The position numbers and the translations under genes are program-made. Positions 21,207 through 32,892 of a stretch of 64,000 bases of DNA are shown here, in pieces. Origin of the DNA: Eutreptiella sp. 'Long Island Sound 2002' (Eukaryota; Euglenozoa; Euglenophyceae; Eutreptiales; Eutreptiaceae); contig OZ038385.1 in the NCBI GenBank assembly GCA_964036045.1, positions 60,917,919 to 60,981,918 on the forward strand, read 5' to 3'. Each line of letters begins with the position of its first letter. Positions within the stretch are counted from its first letter, which is position 1. Below the pieces are notes generated by a model. The model was not told the DNA's origin. It made no database searches and worked only from the letters and a program-made list of their open reading frames with translations.

Positions 21207-22039
21207 TCATAAATCTGCCTGCAAAGAAAAAACGCCTCCAAAGATAGCAAAGTACACAACAATACGAAAAAATTGTTCAACAGCGCACCCGGTAATGTGG
21301 AAGGTAAGAGAAATTAATACCCAATGCAATTCCGCCTTGTTGCCTTTGTGCTTCATCAACATAAGGGCACACAGGCACACCAGTGGAATGAGGAGCAATG
21401 CGAGCAGAGCATACAGACTGCTGTCGCCTTCATCGCTGGAGCCATCCGTCCTGGAGTAGGAGCTGATGCGCTAGTAGTTGGAGGTGTTACTGGTGACCTG
21501 GACCAGATCCCAACTGCAAGAGCAGGAATAGCCGGATGGGCAGTCTGTCACGACGCAACTTGTCGTCGGGCACGTAACCGATGCGTTATTGACCCTGATC
21601 ACCAGAACTTTGGTGCTGCTCAGGGCGCCATCTCAAAATTGCCGTTGAAAGAGCCCAGACCGCTCGCATAGATCGCCAAACTTCCCGCGGTGACTGAAAG
21701 AAGCCCCGACCTCAGCGGTGTCCATCCACGTCTGGTTGATGTTGGAGCAGTTCGTCAGACCCACCTGCACCGCGGTGCCGCTCCCAATGCTCAGGCCCCG
21801 GCATTGTTGCCTCCCCACAGAGTGGTCAACTGAGATGACCCGAGGGAAGTCAGGCGGAAAATACTCTGCGGCAGCCCGAGGATATGGTCGAAGGCGAGCT
21901 GGGTCACAATCAACTGCAGTTCTCTCAAACCGTCGGCGCCGAACTCGTTGGTGGCGCTGGTGTTGAGCACGTAGCCCGTCACGCGCGCAAAAGCGTGCAG
22001 CGAGCAACCTGACACAGTGGAGCCCTTGCCAAGGCGCAC
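21207..22039 (-). pseudogene. Decayed membrane-protein gene, exon 2 (and perhaps 3)
   Basis: The minus strand starts after a good acceptor (TTTCCCCGCAG, intron end at 22,040) and reads VRLGKGSTVSGCSLHAFARV, then LRELQLIVTQLAFDHILGLP and LTTLWGGNNAG. A one-base frameshift (near 21,797) leads into LSIGSGTAVQVGLTNCSNIN. The ectodomain-like part keeps N-glycosylation sequons (NCS, NQT) and cysteines (CPTTSCVVTDCPSGYSCSCS). It ends in the membrane segment LYALLALLLIPLVCLCALML followed by MKHKGNK. In-frame stops lie at 21,633-21,635 (TGA) and 21,471-21,473 (TAG). A possible 102-base intron (21,320-21,219) may follow; read through, it would add a second hydrophobic stretch. The family is not recognised. 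It joins exon 1 in phase 0. Confidence 0.6.
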
Positions 22040-22399
22040 CTGCGGGGAAACACGTGCTGGTGAATCCATGAATCAAATGTTCCCCCCCAAATATTAATAT
22101 TTGCCTCGTACACAGGTTGTGCAAGCAAGTGTGCAAACCAATTCTTCAGCACACTAATTTTCTTTACGTTTACCACAAAGCGCGTGCTTTTTACAGCACA
22201 AAACACAAAATATCAGCCTCATCACCACCATTATCTCGCGTTGGCAGGCAGCCGTGTTGGTTGCATCGGACACATGTTCCCATGGTCCATAAGGGCAGTC
22301 ACGAACCTGACTCTGAAGGCACACTTGAAGCGCAAGGAAATGTGCACTAACCGACGCAACTCACTCACGCAGCCATGTTTCACCTATGATTTTAGCAGC

Positions 22400-22945
22400 T
22401 GTTTTTTCCCAAAATTCAAAAAATGACCAAAAGGGGTTTTTCGCGAGAAATGACCTATTTTTTTGGTTTCTACGGCCCCAAAATAGAGGGGGGGGGTCCT
22501 CCTACCCGAGTTTTGTCCAAAAATATCAAAAACCCTAAAATTTGGCCTATTTTGGGGTATTTTTGCCTGCTCTGGGCTGGTCCTGCAGAACAGTGCTGCA
22601 CACCAGTGTACCTGCCTATAGACGATTTTCGACAGAAATTCCAATTTTCTTTGGATTCTCTGGCCCCAAAATAGGGATGGGGGGGTTCCGAGCTTTCTCC
22701 CAAACCATCAAAAACCCTGGAATTCGGCGCATTTTGGACTATTTTTGTCTGCTATGGGGTGGTGCGGCAGAACAGTGCTGCACACCAGTGTACCTGTATA
22801 GTATAGTATAGGCACGAAAAAACCATGAAAATAGGTTTTGTACCCAAAAAGACCAAAAGTAACCTTTTGTTTTAATTATACAGCCCGCAAATAGCAGGGG
22901 GGGGGGGGTTCCTCCTACCCCATTGTTCCCCAAAAATAACAACCT
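22400..22945. repeat. Satellite D (about 182-bp units, 3 copies)
   Basis: CAGAACAGTGCTGCACACCA recurs at 22,586 and 22,768, flanked by GGCCCCAAAATAG, a G-run and ATCAAAAACCCT blocks. A third, more diverged unit runs to about 22,945. The array lies inside the 5.3-kb intron of the minus-strand gene. Confidence 0.8.
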
Positions 22946-23110
22946 AAGCCTCAAACATGTGTGTGTACGGTGATAGGCACGCAAAAGCCTACCTATGAAC
23001 CATATGGAAATGGACCACAAACGGTGCAAAATAGGGCCAAAAACACCTCAAATGTTCATCGCTCATCCCATTCTTATGCACCTACTATCATACTTTATGT
23101 AGTTCTTTGG
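22946..23110 (+). repeat. Lone satellite C unit
   Basis: A single unit (CAAACATGTGTGTGTACGGT, then ACCTATGAACCATATGGAAA) matches the array at 24,333-26,113. Satellite B therefore sits between two blocks of satellite C, as if inserted into or grown within it. Confidence 0.85.
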
Positions 23111-24332
23111 CGTATTTCGCTTTTTTGCAACGAGCACCCTCCAATCGGGAGGGGGGGGTGGTTCAGCTGCTTGTTTCAGGCTAAAAAAAACGAACAATTT
23201 TTGATAGAAAAAACGGCTATTTTTCGCCGATTTTGTTGAAAAATGGCAGATTTTGGGGCATAAGAATGCTGTAAATTGTGTTTGGGCAATCGGTGTGTCC
23301 ACACAGCATGCTTTTTTGCATCCAGCACCCTCAGAATGGGGGGGGGGGGCTCTGCAACTGCCTGTCTGAGGCCAAAATACTCAATTTTTGACCAAGAAAC
23401 GGCCATTTTTGGCAGTTTTTCCATGAAAAATAGCAAATTTTGGTGCATACAGATGCTGTAGATTGTGCTTTCGTAGTCCGTGCGTGCATACAACATGCTT
23501 TTTTGCATCCAGCACCCTCAAAATTGGGGGGGGGATCCTTCAACTGCTTGTACGAAGCCAAAAAAAATCGATATGTGACCAGAAAAGGGCCATTTGTGGC
23601 CGTTTTTTTCGTGAAAAACGGCAAATTTTGGTGCGTACGGATGCTGTAAATTGTGTTTGCGTGACCTGTGTGTCCCTACAATCTGCTTTTTCGTATCCAG
23701 CACCCTCAAAATAGGGGGGCAGTCTTCAACCGCTTGTCTGAGGCCAAAAAAATCATTTTTTGACCAAAAAATGGCCATTTTTAGCCGTTTTTTCCATGAG
23801 AAATGGCAAATTGTGGTGCATACGGATGCTACAAAATGTGTTGTCATGATGTTTGTGTGACCACAACTTGCTTTTTTGCATCCAGCACCCTCAAATTAGG
23901 GGGGGGGGGTCCTTCAACTGCTTGTACAAAGCCAAAAAATCAATATTTGACAAAAAAACGGCCATTTTTGGCCGGTTTTCATGAAAAATGGTATATTTTG
24001 GTGCGTACGGATGCTGTAAATTGTGTTTGCGTGATCTGTGTGTCCCTACAATCTGCTTTTTCGCATCCAGCGCCCTCAAAATAGGGGGGAAACCAAAAAT
24101 CCCAACTTTTGACCAAAAAATGGCCATTGTTGGCCGTTTTTTCATGAAAAATGGCAAATTTTGGTGCATACGGATGCTGTAAATTGTGTTTGCGTGACCT
24201 GTGTGTGACCACAACTTGCTTTTTCACATCCAGCACCCTCAAAATAGGGGGGGGGGTCTTCAACTGCTTGTCTGAGGGCAAAAAAAATCATTTTTTGACC
24301 AAAAAATGGCCATTTTTGGCCGTTTTTCTATG
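23111..24332 (+). repeat. Satellite B array (about 187-bp units)
   Basis: There are six or seven units. TCCAGCACCCTCA-like words recur at 23,321, 23,508, 23,696, 23,881, 24,066 and 24,229. Each unit has a G-run, a TTCAACTGCTTGT block, AAAATGGCCATTTTTGGCCG and GCATACGGATGCTGTAAATT. Unit length and motif order (CCAGCACC, AAAATAGGG with G-run, TTCAACT, GAGGCCAAAAA, ATGGCCATTTTTGGCC) parallel satellite A, so A and B look like two branches of one family. Confidence 0.92.
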
Positions 24333-26113
24333 CCCCAAACATGTGTATGGACGGTGATAGGTGATCAAAACCCTACCTATGAACCATATGGATATGGAGC
24401 GCAAAAGGTGCAAAAACGGGCCAAAAACACCTCAAATCTACATCGTTCATCACATTCTTATGCCCGTAGTATCATAGTTTATGTAGTTCTTATCATTCAA
24501 ATGCATACAATACCAACCGGAGCCCCAAACATGTGTGTGGACGGTGATAGGTGATCAAAACCCTACCTATGAACCATATGGATATGGAGCACAAATGGTG
24601 CAAAAACGGGCCAAAAACACCTCAAAACTACATTGTTCATCCCATGCTTGTGCCCGTAGTATCATATTTTATTTCTTACCCAGCATTCAAATGCTTACAA
24701 TACCATCCTATGCCCCAAACATGTGTGTGGACGGTGATAGGTGATCAAAACCCTACCTATGAACCATATGGATATGGAGCGCAAAAGGTGCAAAAACGGG
24801 CCAAAAACACCTCAAATCTACATCGTTCATCACATTCTTATGCCCGTAGTATCATAGTTTATGTAGTTCTTATCATTCAAATGCATACAATACCAACCCA
24901 AGCCCCAAACATGTGTGTGGACGGTGATAGGTGATCAAAACCCTACCTATGAACCATATGGATATGGAGCACAAATGGTGCAAAAACGGGCCAAAAACAC
25001 CTCAAAACTACATTGTTCATCCCATGCTTGTGCCCGTAGTATCATATTTTATTTCTTACCCAGCATTCAAATGCTTACAATACCATCCTATGCCCCAAAC
25101 ATGTGTGTGGACGGTGATAGGTGATCAAAACCCTACCTATGAACCATATGGATATGGAGCGCAAAAGGTGCAAAAACGGGCCAAAAACACCTCAAATCTA
25201 CATCGTTCATCCCATTCTTATGCCCGTAGTATCATAGTTCATGTAGTTCTTATCATTCAAATGCATACAATACCAACCCAAGCCCCAAACATGTGTGTGG
25301 ACGGTGATAGGTGATCAAAACCCTACCTATGAACCATATGGATATTGGACCACAAACGGTGCAAAATAGGGCCAAAAACACCTCAAATCTTCATCGTTCA
25401 TCCCATTCTTATGCACATACTATCATATTATATGTAGCACCTATCATACAAATGCTTACAATAACAACCTAAGCCCCAAACATGTGTGTGTACGGTGATA
25501 GGCACGCAAAAACCCACCTATGAACCATATGGAAATTGACTACAAAACGGTGCAAAATAGGGCCAAAAACACCTCAAATGTTCATCGTTCATCCCATTCT
25601 TATGCACATACTATCATATTTTATGTAGTTATTATCATTCAAATGCATACAATACCAACCCAAGCCCCAAACATGTGTGTGGACGGTGATAGGTGATCAA
25701 AACCCTACCTATGAACCATATGGATATTGGACCACAAACGGTGCAAAATAGGGCCAAAAACACCTCAAATGTTCATCGTTCATCCCATTCTTATGCACAT
25801 ACTATCATATTATATGTAGCACCTATCATACGAATGCTTACAATAACAACCTAAGCCTCAAACATGTGTGTGTACGGTGATGGGCACGCAAAAGCCTACC
25901 TATGAACCATATGGAAATGGACCACAAAACGGTGCAAAAAAGTGCCAAAAACACCTCAAATGTTCATTGTTCATCCCATTCTTATGCACATAGTATCATA
26001 TTTTATGTAGTTCTTATCATTCAAATGCATACAATACCAACCCAAGCCCCAAACATGTGTGTGGACGGTGATAGGTGATCAAAACCCTACCTATGAACCA
26101 TATGGATATTGGG
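24333..26113 (+). repeat. Satellite C array (190-bp units with 380-bp dimer order)
   Basis: There are ten units. CCCCAAACATGTG-like words recur at 24,333, 24,523, 24,713, 24,903, 25,093, 25,283, 25,474, 25,665, 25,856 and 26,047. The first units alternate between two versions (ATCATAGTTTATGTAGTTCT and ATCATATTTTATTTCTTACC), giving near-identical 380-bp dimers. Later units are more alike each other. No coding role is seen. Confidence 0.95.
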
Positions 26114-27380
26114 CCCCATGGTGCATGAGAAAGGGATGAATAGCCTAGAATAAAGGTAAAACATCGCTTGTCATGTAGGCTTCTACCAATGGTGATGACA
26201 ATTTGTTCATATATCACCTCTATACCACCTCTTCCAGCCCTGTAAGGCCCTCTACATGGCCTCCATAGACCCTAAAACCATGAAAAAGAGTGGTTTTTGG
26301 CTAGAAAAGTGTGCATTTCTCAAAATCTGTGCCTGCCAATCTGGATTTTTTTAGGTCAGCAGCAAGGTATTGATCTCGGGGACACGCTCATGCCTTTACT
26401 TTGCTTCCAACTGCGAAAAAAAGTGGACTTTTTGGCGATTTTCTATTGCGCACGGCGGTCGGGAATCTGAAACTCGCGTACGCGGCAGTTGTTGACAGTT
26501 GATCTGCGGCTCCAGCTCCAGCGACAGCATAATTTTGGTAAAATTTTGAGAAAACACAAAAACAACAGTACTACTGTGTACAGTTTCGTATCGCCGTTCT
26601 GAAAATGCATGACTTTGAATTTTGGGAAAAAACAGCTGCTAAAATCATAGGTGTCTGACCAGTTCCTAATTCCACAATGAGTGAAACCCTGTTAGCGCCA
26701 CATCCAAGTCCCTTCCACTCCCCGCGACACACACACACAAACACGCACACACAAGCACACATGCAAGGTGGGGGCAGTGGGCATCCTTCTGCACACAGTA
26801 TCCTTCCCACCCGGCCTCATGCATTTGGCACCAGACCCAGTTTTAGTCAACTGGGTGTGTCTTGTTTATGCATCTTGCCAGTCATTAAATGGTGCCACCG
26901 TATCACCTCCTGCCAGACACACACACACACCTTCAGATACAACTTTGGATGGAAGGGTCCTGTGAAGTGATGCACAGTTGAGTTGCTGGACCCCAACAGG
27001 TCTCAAACGCCATACAGATGCGGAGCACACACGCGGCCTAATGACACTGTACACAAACCCACTGGACTCGTTGTGCACTTTGCCTCTGGGTGTGCGTGCA
27101 CTACCCACTACAACCCTGCAGTGTGCCAGTCTGCCGAAGGTTACCGCTGCCCACTGCAGCCCTGCAGTGTGGCCTGGTCAATCTAAATTTCTCACTAGCA
27201 GTGTGACCTTCGCAGAGAAACGCGAAACAGGGCCAGCAAAGGTTGCAAAACCACGCATGCAAGCTTCGGAGCTTCTGTGGCATCGAAGCAAATAATGCCA
27301 AACTCACACTCAGTGGAAGTGGCTTGGCCATAAGGAGGACCAAAAAACAGGGTGTTTGGGCAGGCGACTGGGGGTGGTAC
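26114..27380. other. Remainder of the large intron
   Basis: Unique-looking sequence between satellite C and exon 1 of the minus-strand gene. It holds short CA-type microsatellites at about 26,727-26,762 and 26,918-26,932. No exon was recognised in it. Confidence 0.4.
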
Positions 27381-27944
27381 CTTGCCACTGTTCAACTGAA
27401 AGTCACCATCCATCCATACACTGCCATACATAAGCTCCGCGAGCCCACGGTTGGAGATTTGGATGGGGACGGTCTGGAAAGTGACCTGAATGTCGTAGTA
27501 CGCGTTGGCAGTGATGAACAGGGAGGACAGTGCGGAGATCAATTCAACAACGCTGCTGCCATAGAACCAGAAGTCCCCAGCAATGTAGACCATACAGTTT
27601 GGGCAGGTGTTCAGTCCATCATAGGCGGCGGAGCCCCCCCCAGAATAACTATACGTGCAGCTGTCACAGGAGAAATTGCCACCGGGGGTTCCATTGGTTC
27701 CATTAATTGTAACGTTGAGACCTGAGGTGGTGTTGCTACCGTTTGCAGATAACCACTGAAAGTCGTCCCGAAATTTGTAAAATTCCTCCGGCTCAGCGTC
27801 GCCATGCTAGTTCAGGTACGACGATAACTCGCTGATGCCCGAGGTTGGTACTGGAGCGTCGTCCAGTGCAACGTACGTGAGGGCAAAGACGAGAGCCATC
27901 AACATCCCAGTGGCGCAGTACTTGAGTCCGGTACGTAGATGCAT
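27381..27944 (-). pseudogene. Decayed membrane-protein gene, exon 1
   Basis: The minus-strand ATG at 27,944 opens MHLRTGLKYCATGMLMALVF with a hydrophobic stretch (GMLMALVFALTYVAL) that could be a signal peptide or anchor. After an in-frame TAG (27,807-27,809) the frame continues with EEFYKFRDDFQWLSANGSN, several N-glycosylation sequons (NTT, NVT, NGT, NFS), CDSCTYSYSGGGS, CPNCMVYIAGDFWFYGSSVV and MYGSVWMDGDFQLNSGK. It ends at an AAG/GTACCA donor (27,381/27,380) in phase 0, which fits the phase-0 acceptor at 22,040. The predicted product is a secreted or membrane protein with a glycosylated ectodomain and a C-terminal membrane segment. The family is unknown. Three in-frame stops and one frameshift over two exons suggest a recent pseudogene, or base errors in the sequence. 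Confidence 0.6.
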
Positions 27945-27967
27945 CTTTGGTGAGGACGCAGACACGG

Positions 27968-28000
27968 CTGAAAGAAAAAGGAAGTGACAGAAAGACAAAC
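27968..28000 (-). promoter_or_regulatory. Pyrimidine-rich AG acceptor before exon 1 (possible spliced-leader site)
   Basis: On the minus strand CACTTCCTTTTTCTTTCAG ends at 27,968, 24 bases before the ATG at 27,944. A strong 3' splice acceptor so close to a start codon is what a trans-splicing (spliced leader) site looks like in euglenids and dinoflagellates. A cis-spliced 5'-UTR intron is the alternative. Confidence 0.45.
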
Positions 28001-28589
28001 TTGATAGGCCAAGGTGTGTGTGCATGGTGCAAGTTTGACTTGTGTGTATGGTAGTGTATTTCCTTCCCCCCCACGCGCAACAAGCGAAGAGGAAATATTC
28101 ACACAGCCCAGGCAGTTAATTTGTCGGCTCTAAGAGGGGGTTGCTTTGTTTAAAAAAAACAGTCTGTCCAAAGCGAATAATACTAGAAGTGCAACCATCA
28201 CTCCTACTTACATGTGGCAACACATGCTTTTGAAAAACGTCATGTAAAGCGGCAAAAAGGAGGAGAGTGCTCTTTCTGATCATTGGGCAAGGTGTGGCAG
28301 GCGGTCCGCATATCACTGATCTGCGGGGGTCCGAACCCCCCCCACCAAATCAGCCGCGCATCACGGATCACCCCCCCCATAACCCCCCCCCCCCCCTGCC
28401 CCCCAAAATGATCCGCAATTTTCCGGACCACCAATTCTGACATGTGGACAGTCCTAGGAGCTGGTGAAGATGGCTCCGACGTTACACAAACTAGGCCACT
28501 ATAAGAGAAAGTAGAGTACACAAGGGCAAAGGGGAACGGAGTAAAAGAAATGATCCACCGATTCATAAGCAAGAAAAATGATCCGCAGA

Positions 28590-28790
28590 CAGGGCATAAG
28601 TGACACCTAGAGCACGCACAAACAACATATTGATCGACCAATTTGTGTTGCAGAAAATGATTCAAAAATGTAACTTCCCAATGTAACTATCACCTAGAGC
28701 ACGCACAAAGCAAGATATTGATCCACCAATTTGTGTTGCAAAAAATGATCGAAAGATGTAACTTCCAAATACAAGCATCACGCAGCAACA
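28590..28790 (+). repeat. Short 87-bp duplication
   Basis: CACCTAGAGCACGCACAAA recurs at 28,604 and 28,691 with an ATTGATC-ACCAATTTGTG block, and a third partial copy follows. The flanks (28,000-28,590 and 28,790-29,090) show no gene; C-runs occur near 28,380 and 28,985. Confidence 0.7.
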
Positions 28791-29096
28791 TTTTGGACCA
28801 ACAATGTGGTTTAAAAAAAAAGAACCCAAAATGGAAATTCACTTATTCCAACAATGTAACTTCCAAAAAATGATCCATAGGTCCACAAGACCATTGGCAC
28901 AAAGTTGGAAGCGCAATCAGCAAAATGGTCGAAAATGGTCCAAGAATGATCCAAAAGTGATCCAGGGATCACCAACCTTGAAACCCCCCCCCTCCCCTCT
29001 TGGATCAAAAATCATCCGGATCCCCCACCCCATAAACCCCCCCGCCCCCCCTGCCTGCCGCACAAGGTGTCCAATAGATTCGGGCCACGCGAGGCA

Positions 29097-29566
29097 GGCG
29101 ACGGTGAAATGCGGCAGGGAGCGACAGGAAGACGACAGGGTGGCGACAGGAAGACGACAGGTTGGCGACAGGAAGACGACAGGCCAGCGGCAGGAAAGCG
29201 GCAGGAAAGCGACAGGAAGCAACAGGCAGGCGATAGGAAGGCGACAGGGGAAGTGCGACAGGAGGGCGACAGGAGGGCGACAGGGCGGCGACAGGGTGGC
29301 GACAGGGAGACGACAGGAAAGCGACAGGAAACAAGACATAGCGACAGGATAAGCGACAGGAAAGCGACAGGAAGACGACAGGAGGGCAACAGGGCTAGCG
29401 GCGACAGGGAAGCGACAGGGAAGCGACAGGAGAAAGCGACATGAGAGCCACAGGAGAGCGACAGGAGAGCGACAGGAGAGCGGCAGGGTGTTTTTTTGCG
29501 ACAGGAAGGCGACAGGAAGGCGACAGGAAGGCGACAGGGGTGCGACAGGAGAGCGACAGGCCTGTG
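29097..29566 (+). repeat. 11-bp minisatellite, locus 1
   Basis: About 40 units of GCGACAGGAAG / GCGACAGGGAG / GAGAGCGACAG type, with some shorter units. Long frames made of RQEGDRKATG-like or CRSPVALLS-like peptides result from the repeat and are not genes. Confidence 0.95.
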
Positions 29567-30024
29567 GAAGACAACAAGTGGGACAAAATAGTACATGGAT
29601 TTTTATACAGGTGGATATATGTAGAGAAAACGAGAACAAATGTTTTACATTTATTTGGATTCTTATGAAGGTGTCATTTCATTGTTAGATGGATAAACTT
29701 TTAGCGTTTGGGGAATTTTCATCTTTTATCGATTCATTCCGCAGGTAGATTTTGCCTGAAACTGAGAACTAAATGATAAAGATAAGTGTCAACTGCAAAC
29801 TTTCCGATCAGAAATGACCCCGACAGGTTCCGACAGCAAGAACTCGTCCCGACAGCAAGAACGTTTATTTATGCAAGCATTTCATTGAGTTAATCCAAAA
29901 ATTGTTTCTGATTGCGTTTTTGTCCTCTTCTTTTCACATTTTCTGTTTATAGTTTCTGTTATGAACATGCTCTCCGTTATCTCAGACAAGGCCGCAAGAA
30001 GAAGAAACAAGAAAGAAAAGGTAC

Positions 30025-30050
30025 TTGTGTGTGTGTGTGTGTGTGTGTAT
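30025..30050. repeat. GT dinucleotide microsatellite
   Basis: About 11 GT units lie shortly upstream of the second 11-bp minisatellite. Confidence 0.9.
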
Positions 30051-30110
30051 ACCGCCCGCACAGCAGAGCGCAGCACCATTCAACACCGTACGGCACAGCA
30101 CAGCACAATT

Positions 30111-30556
30111 CAAGCGACAGGCAAGCAACAGGAGAGCGACAAGTTACCACATTGGTCGACAGGGAGGCGACAGGGAGGCGACAGGGAGGCGACAGGGAGG
30201 CGGCAGGAAGACGACAGGCAAGCGACAGGAGGGCGACAGGGAGGCAACAGGAAATAGCGACAGGAGAGCGACAGGAGGGAACGACAGGAGAGCGACAGGA
30301 GAGCGACAGGAAGGCGCCAGGCAAAAATTAGCATGGCGACAGGAAACAACAGGAAGCGACAGGAAGCGACAGGATAGCGACAGGAGGGCGGCAGGAAAGC
30401 GACAGGGAAGCGACAGGGGAGGGACAGGGGAGCGACAGGACAGCGACAGGAGAGCGACAGGCAAGCGACAGGGGAGCCACAGGGGGCTAAAAGTGCCAAA
30501 TCAGCGACAGGGAGGCGACAGGGAGGCGACAGGATGGCGACAGGAGAGCGAGGTTG
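30111..30556 (+). repeat. 11-bp minisatellite, locus 2
   Basis: The same GCGACAGG-based unit as at 29,097, same orientation, after a 550-base spacer that includes CGACAGCAAGAAC words near 29,830-29,860. The two arrays are probably remnants of one array or of one duplicated element. Confidence 0.93.
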
Positions 30557-31610
30557 CCCGAATCTAATGGAGGCATATTGAAAAATGCACCGTCGATATT
30601 CTGCCACCAATCCTTCACAAAATGTGCCCACATCATCACAAAGTTCTACTCTACTCTACAGCACGCGACAAACTCAACTGATTAAGTAATGGATCATAAT
30701 GAACACTCCAGAAACACCGATGAGATGGATATGACAAAAAGCAACCGTACTGTTTAAGAAGATAATTTCTCCGTGGGCACCAATTTAGATCACCGGCCTG
30801 CTACACACACGACCTGGCACAAGCTGAGTCTATGGTACGATACATTGCGAGAGGGATGAGTGTTTTTGGGCAAACCTTTGTGCTATAGAAGCAGTCCATT
30901 GTGGTAAACGTGTTTTAGCTGATCTCAATCACCTCAATCACCAAGTTTTGATTCAATCGCTTGAGTACACCTCGCTTGTACTGGCTTGTAGGTGCGTACG
31001 TAGCTAAACGCCAACCGCCGGTTACAAGAGAACGGGCTTTAAAGGGTCAAGGTGCAATGTTTTCGAGGATGCAACGCCCATTTGACCACGAACTGAGGCG
31101 TGGCCACGGCTGCCTGCGGCACCGCAATTTTGCACGTGCCGGGGGCGAGATTTTACCTGATTGCATCCTTGGCCCTGTGTGGTGGAGACCGCCGAACCCT
31201 GCAACCCTGGGTTGGGCTTGACGTCAGACCTACTGGCGGTCCTGGATGCGGCCTTTCTGGAAATACATTTTTGATGTCATGGAACTGACCTAGAATTCGT
31301 GTTCCAGTCAAGCATTCAAAAGGATTCAAAGTTGGAGGCCACTAAATGTTTGTGTTTTTTGAAACTTCATATGAGGTGGATTGGGGACAGCAGAAAGCAA
31401 CCTCCTCTGAAGAGGGATGTGGAACCCTCATTTGTATTATATGCCCTACTTCTTGCAACAGGCTATGGCCTGATAGCTCATATTGTACTCATCGAACCTG
31501 TTCAACCTGTTGAGCGGGAAGGAAAAAAAAGAGGTGATTTTGGGAGAGCAGTAATATAGGCTGCGTGCGGCGTTTGATAGGAATTAGAACACTCGCATTG
31601 ACTTATTGCT
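30557..31610. other. Unassigned sequence
   Basis: No gene, RNA gene or clear repeat was recognised on either strand; open frames are short (up to 86 residues) and featureless. Confidence 0.35.
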
Positions 31611-32370
31611 GTAGAGACTTAGGTTCTTCCGGCTTTGAGGAGCTGTGACCCCCCCAGAGCTTCCCTCGAGGTATTGGAAAGATTGCCCACTCTGGGTTTA
31701 GTATCCTACTACCGGGCGTACTCATGAGAGCGCAAGCCCTCACTCCACCTCACAGTTGTTACTAATGCAAATGGGCATCTTGGGATACACATCATTTTCC
31801 ACCGGAATCCCCTTCATGTTTGAATCGTTAAATTGAAATCATAGAGTGTTACCGCATGGGGTTAACACTAGTAACACGAGCATCATACTTCGTCCTTCTG
31901 CGAGGATAAGGCTCCAAAAATTACCATGGAATGGTAAAACCTACAAATGGGCCTCTCAAAATGCAAAAAATTGCGAAAGAAATTTGCGGATAATGGAAGA
32001 TGTATGAGTGGTGCACCGACCTCAGGCCTCACCCCCGTCATCCTCATCAACGCCTCCTTCACTTAGGTTCTTCCGGCTTCGAGGAGTCGTGACTCCCCCA
32101 GAGCTTCCCCCGAGATATTGGCAAGATATCCCACTCTGGGCTTAGTATCCTACTACCGGGCGTGATCACGAGAGCGCCAGCCCTCGCTGCACCTCACAGT
32201 AGTTGCGAATGAAAATGGGCACCTTTGGATACACATTATTTTCCACCGGAATCACATTCGTGTTGGAATTGTTAAATTGGAATCAACGTGTGCTACCGTG
32301 TAGGGTTAACACTAGTAATACCATCATCATACTTCTTCCTCCTCCGAGAATAAGGCTCCAAAAATGCCCA
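31611..32370 (+). repeat. Two direct copies of a ~310-bp block, 445 bp apart
   Basis: Copy 1 runs about 31,617-31,925 and copy 2 about 32,062-32,360. Both hold ACTTAGGTTCTTCCGGCTT, TTAGTATCCTACTACCGGGC, TTTTCCACCGGAATC and AAGGCTCCAAAAAT in the same order, about 85-90 percent alike by eye. They could be a tandem duplication or two solo ends of the same mobile element. Confidence 0.85.
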
Positions 32371-32892
32371 TTTCGTGCCCAATATAGAGTCTCCGTGGGG
32401 TTTAGTTCCGTCACCTGTATAGCCAAGAAGTGCAACAAAGTCATCTTACTTAATGTCTCTTACATAAGGACTACATGGCCACCTCTTCCAAGGTGCTGGG
32501 TGGCGTAATGTGAGCCCTTCAGGCAAAAAAAAAGGCCAAAAAGGCTCAAGAGGGGCGTGTTTTCATCAAAAATCCACTGGGAGGTTGGATCTGGGCAAAT
32601 GTGAATCGTCAGATCTATAGATGCGCTACGATCAATACTATCTAGCAATTCACCGCTACTCTCCCAGTCGCGGATTTTATGAAAATGGCATTTTTCGACT
32701 TTCATTTTGCGGCGATCGGTGCCGCGGCAGTTGCATGCGGGTAAAGTCCGGCTCTGGCGATGGAACTCAAACCACAGTGATTTAGGCAATATGAAGTTGA
32801 CGGTTATTTTACAGATTTTCTGCACAGTCACCTCGGCACTGATCATTTGAATCCGAAAAAAGTGCATTTCTGAATGTAAAGACAAATTGGAA

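Noticed and set aside
23111-26113. Regular repeats resembling a CRISPR array
   Set aside because: Units are contiguous ~190-bp satellites without unique spacers, in a eukaryotic context.
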